A stretch of 64,000 bases of DNA from Peptostreptococcaceae bacterium (lineage in GTDB: Bacteria; Bacillota; Clostridia; Peptostreptococcales; Peptostreptococcaceae): contig CABIZO010000003.1 of the NCBI GenBank assembly GCA_902363255.1, forward strand, positions 310,001 through 374,000, written 5' to 3'. The notes below the pieces were generated by a model. The model was not told the origin of the DNA. It was given only the letters and a program-made list of their open reading frames with translations, and searched no databases. This document shows positions 44,463 through 53,507 of the stretch, in pieces. The translations under genes were made by a program, and so were the position numbers. How positions within the stretch are numbered: the first letter of the stretch is position 1; each line of letters opens with the position of its first letter.

Positions 44463-45557
44463 TTGAATTATAAAATTAATAAATATATTATAGAAGAAGA
44501 TTTTTTATCTTATGCAAAAGAAGATAATTTATCAGAAATATATATAGACTGTTACGACGGAATAAATAATATTAGCTTTTCAACAGATGTAAAGAATGCC
44601 TTTGAGAATCTAAGCTATCCCTGTTTAAAAAATTATCCTTGTGGAAATTCACTTAAAGAATGTATTATAAATTATTGGAGCAATACAGTTAATCTAAATT
44701 TAAATAATATTATTTTAACTGATGGATCTATTAATGGAATATATTTAACAAATAAATTATTTTTACAACCTAATGACAATGTTTTAGGCTGTATTCCTCA
44801 ATTCCCCGAATATGCTATGGATGTTAAAATGCATGGATGTAACTTTAATTATTATACTTTAAAAGAAGAAAGTAATCATATTTTTAATGAAAATGAATTT
44901 ATTAAACTTATTGATAATCAGTATAAACTAATATACCTTGATAACCCTAATAATCCTACAGGACAAGTTATTTCATTAGAACAAATTGAAAAAATAGTTA
45001 AAGTGGCAAAACAGTTTGAGATAGTCGTTATCATAGATGAAGCATATGGAGACTATATGGAAAAAGAAAATTCATCTATAAATTTAATAAATAAGTATGA
45101 TAATATAATCATTCTAAAAACATTCTCCAAGTTTTTTTCATTAGCAGGAATTAGAGCTGGATACATGATAATTCCAAGTGATTTATATACACCTATAAAC
45201 AAAATTACTAATCCTTATTGTATAAACGAAATTGGACGTCAAATGGCTTGTATAGCATTGAATGACTATAATTTCATACAACATACATTGTATATACATA
45301 AAAAAATCAAATCTTTCTTTTTAAAATCATGGAATAATCTAATAATATCTCACACCGATAAAACAGTTTCCATTTTTTTATTACATCATAAAAATCCAAA
45401 TATAAATCTTTACAGAGAGTTTTCTAAGTTTAATATAAACATAGTAAATGGTTCTAGTTATATGAATTTAGGTGAAAATTATGCTAGGCTAAGAATACCA
45501 AAAGAAGATGATTTAAAAAAGGTTTTGCAAGCCTTTGAATATATTGATAAATTATAA
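44463..45557 (+). CDS. HisC-like class I/II aminotransferase
   Basis: 364 residues starting at TTG behind AAGGAGG. Fold-type I: LKNYPCGNSLKECIINYW near 57, ILTDGSINGIYL near 83, CIPQFPEYAMDV, IYLDNPNNPTGQVIS near 162, VVIIDEAYGDY near 189 and the PLP lysine in KTFSKFFSLAGIRAGYM near 220. Closest in pattern to histidinol-phosphate/threonine-phosphate aminotransferases, but no his or cob genes are nearby, so it may work with the preceding class III enzyme in one pathway. Confidence 0.88.
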   Translation: MNYKINKYIIEEDFLSYAKEDNLSEIYIDCYDGINNISFSTDVKNAFENLSYPCLKNYPCGNSLKECIINYWSNTVNLNLNNIILTDGSINGIYLTNKLFLQPNDNVLGCIPQFPEYAMDVKMHGCNFNYYTLKEESNHIFNENEFIKLIDNQYKLIYLDNPNNPTGQVISLEQIEKIVKVAKQFEIVVIIDEAYGDYMEKENSSINLINKYDNIIILKTFSKFFSLAGIRAGYMIIPSDLYTPINKITNPYCINEIGRQMACIALNDYNFIQHTLYIHKKIKSFFLKSWNNLIISHTDKTVSIFLLHHKNPNINLYREFSKFNINIVNGSSYMNLGENYARLRIPKEDDLKKVLQAFEYIDKL

Positions 45558-45563
45558 TTAAAT

Positions 45564-45600
45564 AAAAAGGGAACTGTATAAAATCTACAGTTCCTTTTTA
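45564..45600. terminator. Bidirectional intrinsic terminator
   Basis: AAAAAGGGAACTGTA pairs with TACAGTTCCTTTTT between the convergent aminotransferase and P-type ATPase genes. Confidence 0.9.
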
Positions 45601-45603
45601 TCA

Positions 45604-48264
45604 TTATTTTACTTCACGTCTTCTTTGAAAAAACTTAACTAATTCCACTATAGGTATTACAGTAAATGATATTAAAAGCGATACACCATATTCCATAAGC
45701 GATAGAGATTCTAATCCAAATGCATTTGATAAGAATGGTATATAAATCACTGCAAGAGTTAATAAAAATGAAGCTACCATTGCACCCCATAAAAACTTAT
45801 TTTGACTCTTTATTGTAAATATAGAATGTCTTCTAGAACGTAGGTTAAATGAGTGTAATATTTCTGCCATTGACATTGTCAAAAACGCCATTGTCATTCC
45901 ATCTGCACTATTCACAAACTCCCATACTCCACTTTCTATATAGTGACCAACTACATAAGCTATAATTGTGATTATGGCAATCATAAATCCTTGCCAAATA
46001 ACATCTATGCTAACTCCATCAGCAAATATACTTTCTTTAGAATTCCTAGGAGATCTTTTCATTATGTCATCCTCGGCTTTTTCTGTTCCAAGTGCTAAAG
46101 CTGGGAAACAGTCAGTTATTAAGTTAATCCATAATAAATGAACTGGCTTTAAAATAACAAATCCTACTAAAGTCGCAAAGAATATTGCTACAACTTCACT
46201 TAAGTTTGATGATAGTAAAAACTGAATGGATTTTCTTATATTGTCGTATATTCTTCTACCTTCTTCTACTGCATGAACTATTGTAGCAAAGTTATCATCA
46301 GCAAGAACCATATCTGATACATTTTTAGTTACATCTGTACCTGTTATTCCCATTCCTACACCTATATCAGCGCTTTTTATAGCGGGAGCATCATTTACTC
46401 CATCTCCTGTCATAGCTGAAATTTTCCCTTTTTTCTTCCATGTATTAACTATTCTAACTTTATGCTCAGGTTGAACTCTAGCATATACAGAATACTTACC
46501 TATGTTATTTTCAAACTCTTCATCATTCATTTCATTTAACATAGAACCTGTTATAGCTTCACTGCTGTCTTTGATTATTCCTAGCTCCATAGCTATAGCG
46601 ACTGCTGTATCTTTATGGTCTCCTGTAATCATAATAGGTCTAATTCCTGCACTATTACATTCTTTTATAGCGTATACTACTTCTTCTCTCACTGGATCAA
46701 TCATGCCTGTAAGACCTACAAATATAAGATTATTTTCTAAAGCTTCACTAGTAATCTCTTTTGGTTCTTCTTCATAATATTTCAGAGCTGAACATAAAAC
46801 TCTAAGAGCTTTATCAGCCATATTTTTATTTTCTTTAATTATTTCATTTCTTATTTCTTCACTTAAGCTTTCTACTTTATCATTTATTAATATCTTATTG
46901 CAATGTTTTAAAACCACATCAGGAGCACCTTTAGTATACTGAATATAATTATAATTATTATTATTATTATTATATTTATGAATAGTTGTCATCATTTTTC
47001 TATTTGAATCAAAAGGTAATTCATTAATACGAGGTTCATCATTCATTAGATCATTTTTATTCATATCTAATTTATAAGCATAATTTACTAAAGCACATTC
47101 TGTAGGTTCTCCTATTGCCTTTTTGCTATCATTATCTAATACTGCATCACTGCATAAAGCCATTGATTTAGCAATAAGTTTTTCATCATTCCCATAATAT
47201 TTAACTACTGTCATTTTATTTTGTGTCAAAGTTCCTGTTTTATCTGAGCAAATAATTTGAGCACAACCTAAAGTTTCTACTGCTGTTAATTTTCTTATAA
47301 CAGCATTTTTCTTAGACATATTTGTGACGCCAATAGCTAAAACTATTGTAACAACTGTTGCCAATCCTTCTGGTATTGCTGCAACAGCTAAACTCACAGC
47401 TACCATAAATGTATCTATAAATACTGTCCCACTCAAATTTGGATAAGATTTGCCTAGGGTAAATATAAATATGAATATACATATGGCTATAACTAAGAAA
47501 CTAAGAATTTTACTTAGTTGATTTAATTTAAGTTGTAGTGGTGTTTGGCTTTCTTTTGTATTTGAAAGTACATCAGCTATTTTTCCCATTTCTGTATTCA
47601 TTCCTGTAGCCGTAATTACAACTTTACCACGACCATAAACAACTGAACTTCCCATATACACCATATTTTTTCTATCACCTAAAGATATATCTCTTTCATT
47701 AGACGATAAAGATAATATGTCATTATGCTTTGTAACTGCCACAGACTCTCCTGTAAGAGCTGCTTCTTCAATTTTCAAACTAGCACATTCTATAATTCTT
47801 CCATCTGCTGGTACAGCATCTCCTGCTTCTAATAAAATTATATCTCCTGGAACGAGCTCTTCACTTTTAATTATTAATTGCTTTTTGTTTCTTATTACTT
47901 TGCATGTTGATGCCGTCATATCTTGTAATGCTTCTATGGCTTTTTCTGATTTACTTTCTTGATATACTCCTAAAATTCCATTGATAATTACCACAGCAAA
48001 TATTATAAAAACGTCGGCAAAAGATTCGTTTGCATAGGCTGCTGTTATTCCAGAAACTATTGCTGCTACTATAAGGATTATTATCATTGGATTTGTTAGC
48101 TCTTGCAAGAATTTCACAAGCAATGGTATCTTTTTTCCTTCTTTTAGTTTATTTGGACCTTCTTCTTTTAACCTAGTTTTACTTTCTTCTTCACTTATTC
48201 CATCGAAACTAGACTTTAATGATTTTAATACTTCTTTGTAGCTAACCAAGTATTCTCTCATCAT
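45604..48264 (-). CDS. P-type cation ATPase (PMCA/SERCA-like; Ca2+ or Mn2+)
   Basis: 886 residues from ATG 48264 (GAGGAGG upstream; ATG 48261 is equally possible). Complete P2-type pump: N-terminal cation ATPase domain, LVPGDIILLEAGDAVPADGR, EAALTGES, CSDKTGTLTQN phosphorylation site near 335, TKGAPDVVLKHC nucleotide domain, TGDHKDTAVAIA, and MTGDGVNDAPAIKSADIGVGM near 600. M4 carries AAIPEGLATVV (PEGL) and M6 NLITDCFPALALG, the calcium-type ion-binding pattern shared with Mn2+ pumps. The yybP-ykoY riboswitch directly upstream argues for manganese export. An ATT-repeat encodes an Asn run in the nucleotide domain. Confidence 0.93.
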   Translation of the reverse strand: MMREYLVSYKEVLKSLKSSFDGISEEESKTRLKEEGPNKLKEGKKIPLLVKFLQELTNPMIIILIVAAIVSGITAAYANESFADVFIIFAVVIINGILGVYQESKSEKAIEALQDMTASTCKVIRNKKQLIIKSEELVPGDIILLEAGDAVPADGRIIECASLKIEEAALTGESVAVTKHNDILSLSSNERDISLGDRKNMVYMGSSVVYGRGKVVITATGMNTEMGKIADVLSNTKESQTPLQLKLNQLSKILSFLVIAICIFIFIFTLGKSYPNLSGTVFIDTFMVAVSLAVAAIPEGLATVVTIVLAIGVTNMSKKNAVIRKLTAVETLGCAQIICSDKTGTLTQNKMTVVKYYGNDEKLIAKSMALCSDAVLDNDSKKAIGEPTECALVNYAYKLDMNKNDLMNDEPRINELPFDSNRKMMTTIHKYNNNNNNYNYIQYTKGAPDVVLKHCNKILINDKVESLSEEIRNEIIKENKNMADKALRVLCSALKYYEEEPKEITSEALENNLIFVGLTGMIDPVREEVVYAIKECNSAGIRPIMITGDHKDTAVAIAMELGIIKDSSEAITGSMLNEMNDEEFENNIGKYSVYARVQPEHKVRIVNTWKKKGKISAMTGDGVNDAPAIKSADIGVGMGITGTDVTKNVSDMVLADDNFATIVHAVEEGRRIYDNIRKSIQFLLSSNLSEVVAIFFATLVGFVILKPVHLLWINLITDCFPALALGTEKAEDDIMKRSPRNSKESIFADGVSIDVIWQGFMIAIITIIAYVVGHYIESGVWEFVNSADGMTMAFLTMSMAEILHSFNLRSRRHSIFTIKSQNKFLWGAMVASFLLTLAVIYIPFLSNAFGLESLSLMEYGVSLLISFTVIPIVELVKFFQRRREVK

Positions 48265-48285
48265 ATTTCCTCCTCTTATTTTTAA

Positions 48286-48420
48286 TACATATAAAAAATG
48301 AGACTTATGCATAGAAAAATCTATACACAAGTCTCATTCATTAAGGTAAACCAGGCTGAAATATCAGCCAAGATGTTGATTTACCTCGCATATACTGCGG
48401 AACTACTCCCTTGTGGATTA
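48286..48420 (-). ncRNA. yybP-ykoY (manganese) riboswitch with terminator
   Basis: Minus-strand leader of the P-type ATPase. It begins with AAGGGAGTAG (48414-48405), then a hairpin near GCAGTATATGCG, the core ATCAACATCTTGGCTGA, and the closing CAGCCTGGTTTACC (about 48355-48342), which together match the yybP-ykoY aptamer. A strong stem follows (AATGAGACTTGTGTATAGA pairing with TCTATGCATAAGTCTCATT, about 48337-48292) and a T-run, then the ribosome site. Members bind Mn2+ and usually turn genes on when the metal is abundant by preventing termination. Confidence 0.88.
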
Positions 48421-48515
48421 ATATGTTTAATAATATATTATAGTATATTATCATTGTATTTCATTTAGAATAAACTGCCCTAATTTTTTTATTATTTTAC
48501 ATGAAATTAACATAT

Positions 48516-48545
48516 GTAAAAGGTAGAACTAAAAGTTCTACCTCC
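48516..48545 (-). terminator. Intrinsic terminator of the Cys-rich gene
   Basis: GGTAGAACT-TTTAGTTCTACC stem on the minus strand followed by TTTTAC; short T-run. Confidence 0.7.
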
Positions 48546-48562
48546 CCCCTAATTATTTTATC

Positions 48563-49657
48563 TTATTTATTATAAGGCATTTGTTGCATCATTTGTTGCA
48601 TATACATATAGTAATTCATCCACATCTCGTCATATTGGATATCATAAGGAGACATTTTAGAATTATCTAATGATGGATATTTATTATTAAAGTTGCCCAT
48701 ACATTGCATTGGTGCCATATTATACATTGGGCTAACATAAGTTGAACATGTATTTTCGCAAGTATAATTATCTTCCATATCAACATATATTATCTCATCA
48801 GAACAATTACATGTTTTTTCAACTATAGTTTCACAAGTATTTTTGCAAGGTTTTTTGCAAGGATTATTACATCCACATGATGACATTATAGGTTTAGTAT
48901 TCATCTCACATTGATCTAGTTTATTTGATACACAATTATTCTCACATTTTTGTAATTTATTACCACACTTATCTATCATTTCTTCACATTTCTTAGACTT
49001 ACTTTCATATTCTTTTATCTTATCCCCTGCTGTTTTATAACATTCTAATGCTTTTTCATCATATTTTAACGCTTGATTATATAAGCATTTTGCTTTGTCA
49101 TTATAAGTTTCTGCTTTTTCATATAAGCATTTTGCTCTTTCACAATTTTCTTTTGCATCTCTTTCAATACACTCGGCTTCCTTCTTCAAAGCTTTTGCTT
49201 TTTCACATAGTTCTTGTGCTCTTTGCATTAATTCTTTAGCTTTGCATTCATCATTTCTTGCTTGATTTTCACTTTTATTTGCATTTTGTAATAAATTACA
49301 TGCTTTTTGTGATAATAATTTAGCACTCTTTTCACATTCCTTAGCTTGATTAAATGTTTGTGTCGCTTCAGATTCATATTTGCAAGCTTTTTCAAATAAC
49401 TCTTCAGCCTTCTTTGCTAACTCAACACATTTATCTACACAAGTTATCTCATAATCACCACAAGGGCACTCTACATAAGAAGCAATTGGTTTCTTTTCAG
49501 TAGGACATGGTTTACAAGATGAAATAGGTGTACATTCAACTACTGTATCGCATGGTTTACACACTTCACATTTTTTAATAGTTTTTACAGTCTCAACTGG
49601 TTTACATGCTTCATTTTGAGGAGTGCAAGAACAAGATTGTTTCTTCTTTTTTTTCAT
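48563..49657 (-). CDS. Cysteine-rich coiled-coil protein, candidate spore coat/exosporium component
   Basis: 364 residues with 38 cysteines by my count (about 10%). Layout: basic start (MKKKKKQSCSCTP), a Cys/Pro segment with KPC/CKPC pairs (to ~75), a long helical region (~80-235) of irregular heptad-like repeats such as ERAKCLYEKAETYNDKAKCL, a Cys-rich segment (SSCGCNNPCKKPCKNTC, CNCSD) and a Tyr/Met/Gln-rich tail (MWMNYYMYMQQMMQQM). No signal peptide. Cys-rich proteins of this kind cross-link clostridial spore outer layers (compare CdeC/CdeM in C. difficile), but homology is not shown. AAAAGGAG upstream. Confidence 0.7.
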   Translation of the reverse strand: MKKKKKQSCSCTPQNEACKPVETVKTIKKCEVCKPCDTVVECTPISSCKPCPTEKKPIASYVECPCGDYEITCVDKCVELAKKAEELFEKACKYESEATQTFNQAKECEKSAKLLSQKACNLLQNANKSENQARNDECKAKELMQRAQELCEKAKALKKEAECIERDAKENCERAKCLYEKAETYNDKAKCLYNQALKYDEKALECYKTAGDKIKEYESKSKKCEEMIDKCGNKLQKCENNCVSNKLDQCEMNTKPIMSSCGCNNPCKKPCKNTCETIVEKTCNCSDEIIYVDMEDNYTCENTCSTYVSPMYNMAPMQCMGNFNNKYPSLDNSKMSPYDIQYDEMWMNYYMYMQQMMQQMPYNK

Positions 49658-49763
49658 AATAAGTCAAACTCCTTTTGTTGTATTTATTCCATAAGTCTTA
49701 AAACTTATGTCACTTAATATAATTATATGAAAAGCCTGTCATGTGGTTACTTATTGTAATACA

Positions 49764-49801
49764 AAAAAACAATACAAATAGGCATTACTTGTATTGTTTA
49801 G
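49764..49801 (-). terminator. Intrinsic terminator of the PadR operon
   Basis: AACAATACAA pairs with TTGTATTGTT, loop of about 11 bases, seven T residues on the minus strand. Confidence 0.82.
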
Positions 49802-49815
49802 ATAAAAAAATAATT

Positions 49816-50817
49816 TTAGTTAAAATATATATTTGAAGCTTTAATGTTTACTTTATATTCATTTTCTAATTTATTATTTAAAGTTTTTTTCAGTTCTTTT
49901 AAGTTGTAATCTTCTTCACTATTTGACTCACTTTTAAAAAACTCATTTAACTCAATATTTTCATAAGCGCTTATATCAAATTTAAATTTATATCTATCTA
50001 AAGGTAGATTTAGATTTACTTCTGATTTATAACCATCTATCGTAAGATTTTTACTTATTGGTAAATTGGACTCTATATTAATGGAACTATTATTTATATT
50101 ATTAGATTTTATTATTACTTTATTAGGCAAGTATTTTTCAATATCATCTAAATTATACTTATCACTTTCTATATAAACATCACCACAATAAATATTTATT
50201 TCTTTTATCCCTAATATTTCTCCTACTTGAAGAGATACATAATTTTGTGAACTAATATTTAATTTATCTAGTTTTTTTACTTCATTTGGCAATGACAAAA
50301 GTCCATTAGATGTATCAAATGATAATTCATCTAAAAATATATCATTTTCTACCATTAATGATCCACTTTCAGATGTTATTTTTAAATTCACATCATTTGG
50401 AACATATATTATTATCATATTTGTATGATTAGAAAATGTATTCTCCAAAAGTTTAGAAGTAAAATCATCTATACTTCTTATTTTTTGTTTTGATAAATCT
50501 TTATCTATTTCTTTCACCGATAATGCTTTATCATAATTTGTAACTTGTACGTCCATATCTCCATAAAGACCTTTTACTTTAACTATTACCTTATTTAAAG
50601 CACTTTTCATAATCTTTGTATTTACATAATTAGTATTTATATTTAATTCCTCTATGTCTATGTTTTTTTCATATATTACTTTTTCTTCATTTATTTGTTC
50701 ATCAAAGTCTTGTAATTTATTTATAAAATAAGGCATAGAGAAAAAACCTGACCAAATTGATCCAATTAATCCAACTATAATTAGAACAATTGCAAATATT
50801 GATAGTTTTTTATTCAT
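49816..50817 (-). CDS. DUF4097-like membrane-anchored beta-repeat protein
   Basis: 333 residues from ATG 50817, eight bases after AAGGAGG, overlapping the upstream DUF1700 gene by eight bases. One N-terminal membrane helix (KLSIFAIVLIIVGLIGSIWS, ~4-23), then an extracellular beta-rich region with repeated short strands (VNLKITSESGSLMV, DELSFDTSNGLL, EINIYCGDVYIES) as in DUF4097 adhesin-like proteins. Third gene of the PadR-DUF1700-DUF4097 operon, a common Firmicute envelope-stress-like module of unsettled function. Confidence 0.85.
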   Translation of the reverse strand: MNKKLSIFAIVLIIVGLIGSIWSGFFSMPYFINKLQDFDEQINEEKVIYEKNIDIEELNINTNYVNTKIMKSALNKVIVKVKGLYGDMDVQVTNYDKALSVKEIDKDLSKQKIRSIDDFTSKLLENTFSNHTNMIIIYVPNDVNLKITSESGSLMVENDIFLDELSFDTSNGLLSLPNEVKKLDKLNISSQNYVSLQVGEILGIKEINIYCGDVYIESDKYNLDDIEKYLPNKVIIKSNNINNSSINIESNLPISKNLTIDGYKSEVNLNLPLDRYKFKFDISAYENIELNEFFKSESNSEEDYNLKELKKTLNNKLENEYKVNIKASNIYFN

Positions 50818-51523
50818 TATTTTTACCTCCTTTATATTCTTCATTGTTTACTTTTACTTTACTTGCATTAATATATATTTTTCTAGTTTTAACCCAATTA
50901 ATATATGTTTTATAAATTTTTTTCATATATTTAACTACAAATATAAATACTTGCCATGCAAGAATTTGAAATCCTATAAAAGCGATAGATAAAAATATAA
51001 AGAAAAATACTATTTCTGGTGTGGACCAAGAAAAACTAACCATTAATGGTATTGTTATTAAAAAAGTAATTAAAGATAGAGCTAGAAAACCTGCTATAGA
51101 TGCCATAATACATACAGCTATAAATGATGGTATAATTAATACTAATGATAATAAATATAATAAAACTTTCATACCTTTATTTGACGATGTATTATTACTT
51201 AAACTAGGCGTTAATTTTTCTTCTAAAAAATCCTTTCCTTTAAAGCAACATTCTTTTATTTTTCTCTTAGATTTAATATATATGTCTTCTATTTTATCTT
51301 TTTTATCATGTTTATTATTATCCTCTTTTATTTGATTAACCAAATCTCTAGCAATAGACTTTGGTGAACCAAGAGCAGCAATAGTTTCTAAATCACTTTT
51401 TCCTTCTATCTCACCATTCACAAAATACTCTTCATAGTCTCTTATTATGTCATTAATTTCATCTTCAGAAAAATCTTTTTTTAAGTAATCTCTTAAAATA
51501 TCTAAAAACTCTTTTCTACTCAC
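50810..51523 (-). CDS. DUF1700 (HAAS-domain) membrane protein
   Basis: 237 residues. N-terminal HAAS signalling domain: MSRKEFLDILRDYLKKDFSE, DIIRDYEEYF, ETIAALGSPKSIARDLVNQI (~45-66). A polar linker follows, then three to four membrane helices (~115-205) and a basic tail. HAAS domains couple PadR regulators to membrane sensors. Overlaps the PadR gene by eight bases upstream and the DUF4097 gene by eight bases downstream, so all three are translationally coupled. Confidence 0.9.
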   Translation of the reverse strand: MSRKEFLDILRDYLKKDFSEDEINDIIRDYEEYFVNGEIEGKSDLETIAALGSPKSIARDLVNQIKEDNNKHDKKDKIEDIYIKSKRKIKECCFKGKDFLEEKLTPSLSNNTSSNKGMKVLLYLLSLVLIIPSFIAVCIMASIAGFLALSLITFLITIPLMVSFSWSTPEIVFFFIFLSIAFIGFQILAWQVFIFVVKYMKKIYKTYINWVKTRKIYINASKVKVNNEEYKGGKNNE

Positions 51524-51845
51524 AGTCTATACCTCCCTCATCATTTAAAATTACGCTTACTGCATTTACAAAATCTTTCCATTCATTGATCATTTTATTT
51601 AAATAATCTTTACCTATAGGTGTTATTTTATAATACTTCCTCGCTGGTCCTTCAGTAGATTCTAATATATACGACTCAAAATACTCATCTTTTGTTAATC
51701 TCCTTAATATAGGATATATCGTACCTTCATTCACATTAATAACTTTTGATATATTTTGAACAATCTCATATCCATACATATCCTTTTTACTAATTAGAGC
51801 AAGGACACATATTTCTAATACACCTTTTCTAAACTGGGTATTCAT
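51516..51845 (-). CDS. PadR family transcriptional regulator
   Basis: 109 residues, the short PadR-s2 type without the C-terminal dimerisation domain extension. Winged helix: GVLEICVLALISKKDMYGYEI, INVNEGTIYPILRRL, and the wing ESTEGPARKYYKITPIGKDYL. First gene of the operon and probably its autorepressor; two matching dyads lie upstream. AAAGGAG ribosome site. Confidence 0.95.
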   Translation of the reverse strand: MNTQFRKGVLEICVLALISKKDMYGYEIVQNISKVINVNEGTIYPILRRLTKDEYFESYILESTEGPARKYYKITPIGKDYLNKMINEWKDFVNAVSVILNDEGGIDCE

Positions 51846-51888
51846 ATGTTTTCTCCTTTCAACTTCTTCTATAAAACATAATCCAAAC

Positions 51889-51907
51889 TACTGTGTATTA
51901 AACAATA
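51889..51907 (-). promoter_or_regulatory. Candidate PadR operator 1
   Basis: TACTGTG-N5-AACAATA, 44 bases upstream of the padR start codon. Same 7-5-7 geometry as the second site. Confidence 0.5.
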
Positions 51908-51943
51908 CTAGGTTAAACTTATCTTGTATTAATATTAGCATAG

Positions 51944-51962
51944 TACTGTGCAGAACACAATA
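51944..51962 (-). promoter_or_regulatory. Candidate PadR operator 2
   Basis: TACTGTG-N5-CACAATA; extended symmetry AGTACTGTG/CACAATACT over 51942-51964. Centre lies exactly 55 bases from that of site 1. Confidence 0.5.
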
Positions 51963-51986
51963 CTGCCTTTATTAAGATTTTCTTAC

Positions 51987-52019
51987 AAAAAAATTACAAG
52001 CTATTACACTTGTAATCTT
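51987..52019 (-). terminator. Intrinsic terminator
   Basis: ATTACAAG-CTATTACA-CTTGTAAT with a T-run on the minus strand, after the YjiH-like gene. Confidence 0.8.
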
Positions 52020-52026
52020 TATTTTA

Positions 52027-53361
52027 TTAAACCATATATCCCAAATAAAAATTGTAAACCATGAAAAAAATAAATATTATTATTAAAAATCTTTCAATTG
52101 CTACTAGTAATATTTCTCCTATGTTTAAGTTAATTATTGATTTTTTTACAAATGGTATTAAAAAGCTAACACTTATAGTTTGAATACTTATGTATAATCC
52201 CGTCATTATATTACTTATGTAAAAAGTATTCTTATTCATACCTTCTATGGCTAAAATATTACCAAAGAAGTTCAAACTAATTATATGTGACATAAATCTA
52301 CTGTTTGGAATATTAAATTTCGTAATAATTATATTAATAAGATTATTTATTATATCCATTATAACAGGTATATTATATATAATATTTCCCATAAAAAAAA
52401 TAATTATAATTATTGGAATCAGCTCCATTAAAATATATATTACATCATTTAGGTACGATAAAGATAGACTAAAAAATTTTTTATTGCTTTTATTTTCATA
52501 GTATCTTTTAATAGCTGCGTTTAGCTTATGCTTTTTACAATTAACATTTTTATGATTAGATTTAAAATAATAACTTTGTTTTTTCTTCTTTAAAGGATAA
52601 ATCCTGCTTATTATAATATTGCATATAATTAAAACCCCAATTTCAGCAATAAAAAACTTCCACATATTCAAATTAATTTTATTACATAAATCACTTGTTA
52701 AGCTTAGAGATAATACAGAAAAATTTAAAATTGTAATTGCACATTCTCTTTCTCTTAATTTACCATCCTTATAAAGTCTATAAGTTACAAAAACACCACA
52801 TATATTATCTACCAATAAATATACTAAAAAGTTTAAAAATACTTTACCACTAACTTTAAATACTTTCTTCATAATCTTATGAGTAAATGCTTCTATAATC
52901 TCAACTAACCCAAAGTCTAATAAAAATGGCATAAATAAAGATGCTACGGGAAGAACTATACATAAATTTAGTATCAAATCCTTTAAAATAAAAATAAAAT
53001 TATCACTTATAAAAAATATATCTTCTTTCCCAATGAATATAAAAATAAGTACTATTAAACTAAATATTTTTGTAAACACTAAAAATTTATTTACATCAGG
53101 CCTATTTACATTTATTATATCTTTTAAAATTGATAATGTAATAAAAAATAAAATACTTATATTTATAATTATGGACGCTTTATTTTCTATAAAATAAGAA
53201 ATATGATAAAGTAAAGTTTCATATTGATTTTGCATTTTTATAGGTATGAAAAACACTATTATACCTATTAATGAAAGTATATAAACCTTAATACTTTTGG
53301 ATAAATAATCTTTATTGTATGATCCATCTTTTTTATAAGTACTATTTTTAATATTTTCCAT
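52027..53361 (-). CDS. YjiH-like/nucleoside-recognition (Gate) family membrane protein
   Basis: 444 residues from ATG 53361 with AGAGGTGAG upstream; the longer frame to 53445 has no ribosome site. About ten membrane helices. The pattern VASLFMPFLLDFGLVEIIEAF near 150, LVYLLVDNICGVFVTYRLYKDGKLRERE near 190 (quoted in part), and a second half with LMELIPIIIIIFFMGNII resembles YjiH proteins with two Gate domains. Transport substrate unknown. Monocistronic and divergent from the glycosyltransferase gene. Confidence 0.72.
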   Translation of the reverse strand: MENIKNSTYKKDGSYNKDYLSKSIKVYILSLIGIIVFFIPIKMQNQYETLLYHISYFIENKASIIINISILFFITLSILKDIINVNRPDVNKFLVFTKIFSLIVLIFIFIGKEDIFFISDNFIFILKDLILNLCIVLPVASLFMPFLLDFGLVEIIEAFTHKIMKKVFKVSGKVFLNFLVYLLVDNICGVFVTYRLYKDGKLRERECAITILNFSVLSLSLTSDLCNKINLNMWKFFIAEIGVLIICNIIISRIYPLKKKKQSYYFKSNHKNVNCKKHKLNAAIKRYYENKSNKKFFSLSLSYLNDVIYILMELIPIIIIIFFMGNIIYNIPVIMDIINNLINIIITKFNIPNSRFMSHIISLNFFGNILAIEGMNKNTFYISNIMTGLYISIQTISVSFLIPFVKKSIINLNIGEILLVAIERFLIIIFIFFMVYNFYLGYMV

Positions 53362-53507
53362 AATCTCACCTCTTCTTCTATGTTTTACATATGAGGTTAA
53401 CTTTCCTTTATATTTTGTAAAAATTATTATCAAAATCATTGTCATTGATTATAATTAAATACAAAGGTATAATACTATAAATGAAACTTTCTTTTTGAGG
53501 TGATATT

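Noticed and set aside
46502..47962. Plus-strand open frames opposite the P-type ATPase gene
   Set aside because: Antisense shadows of a conserved pump; no ribosome sites or family features.
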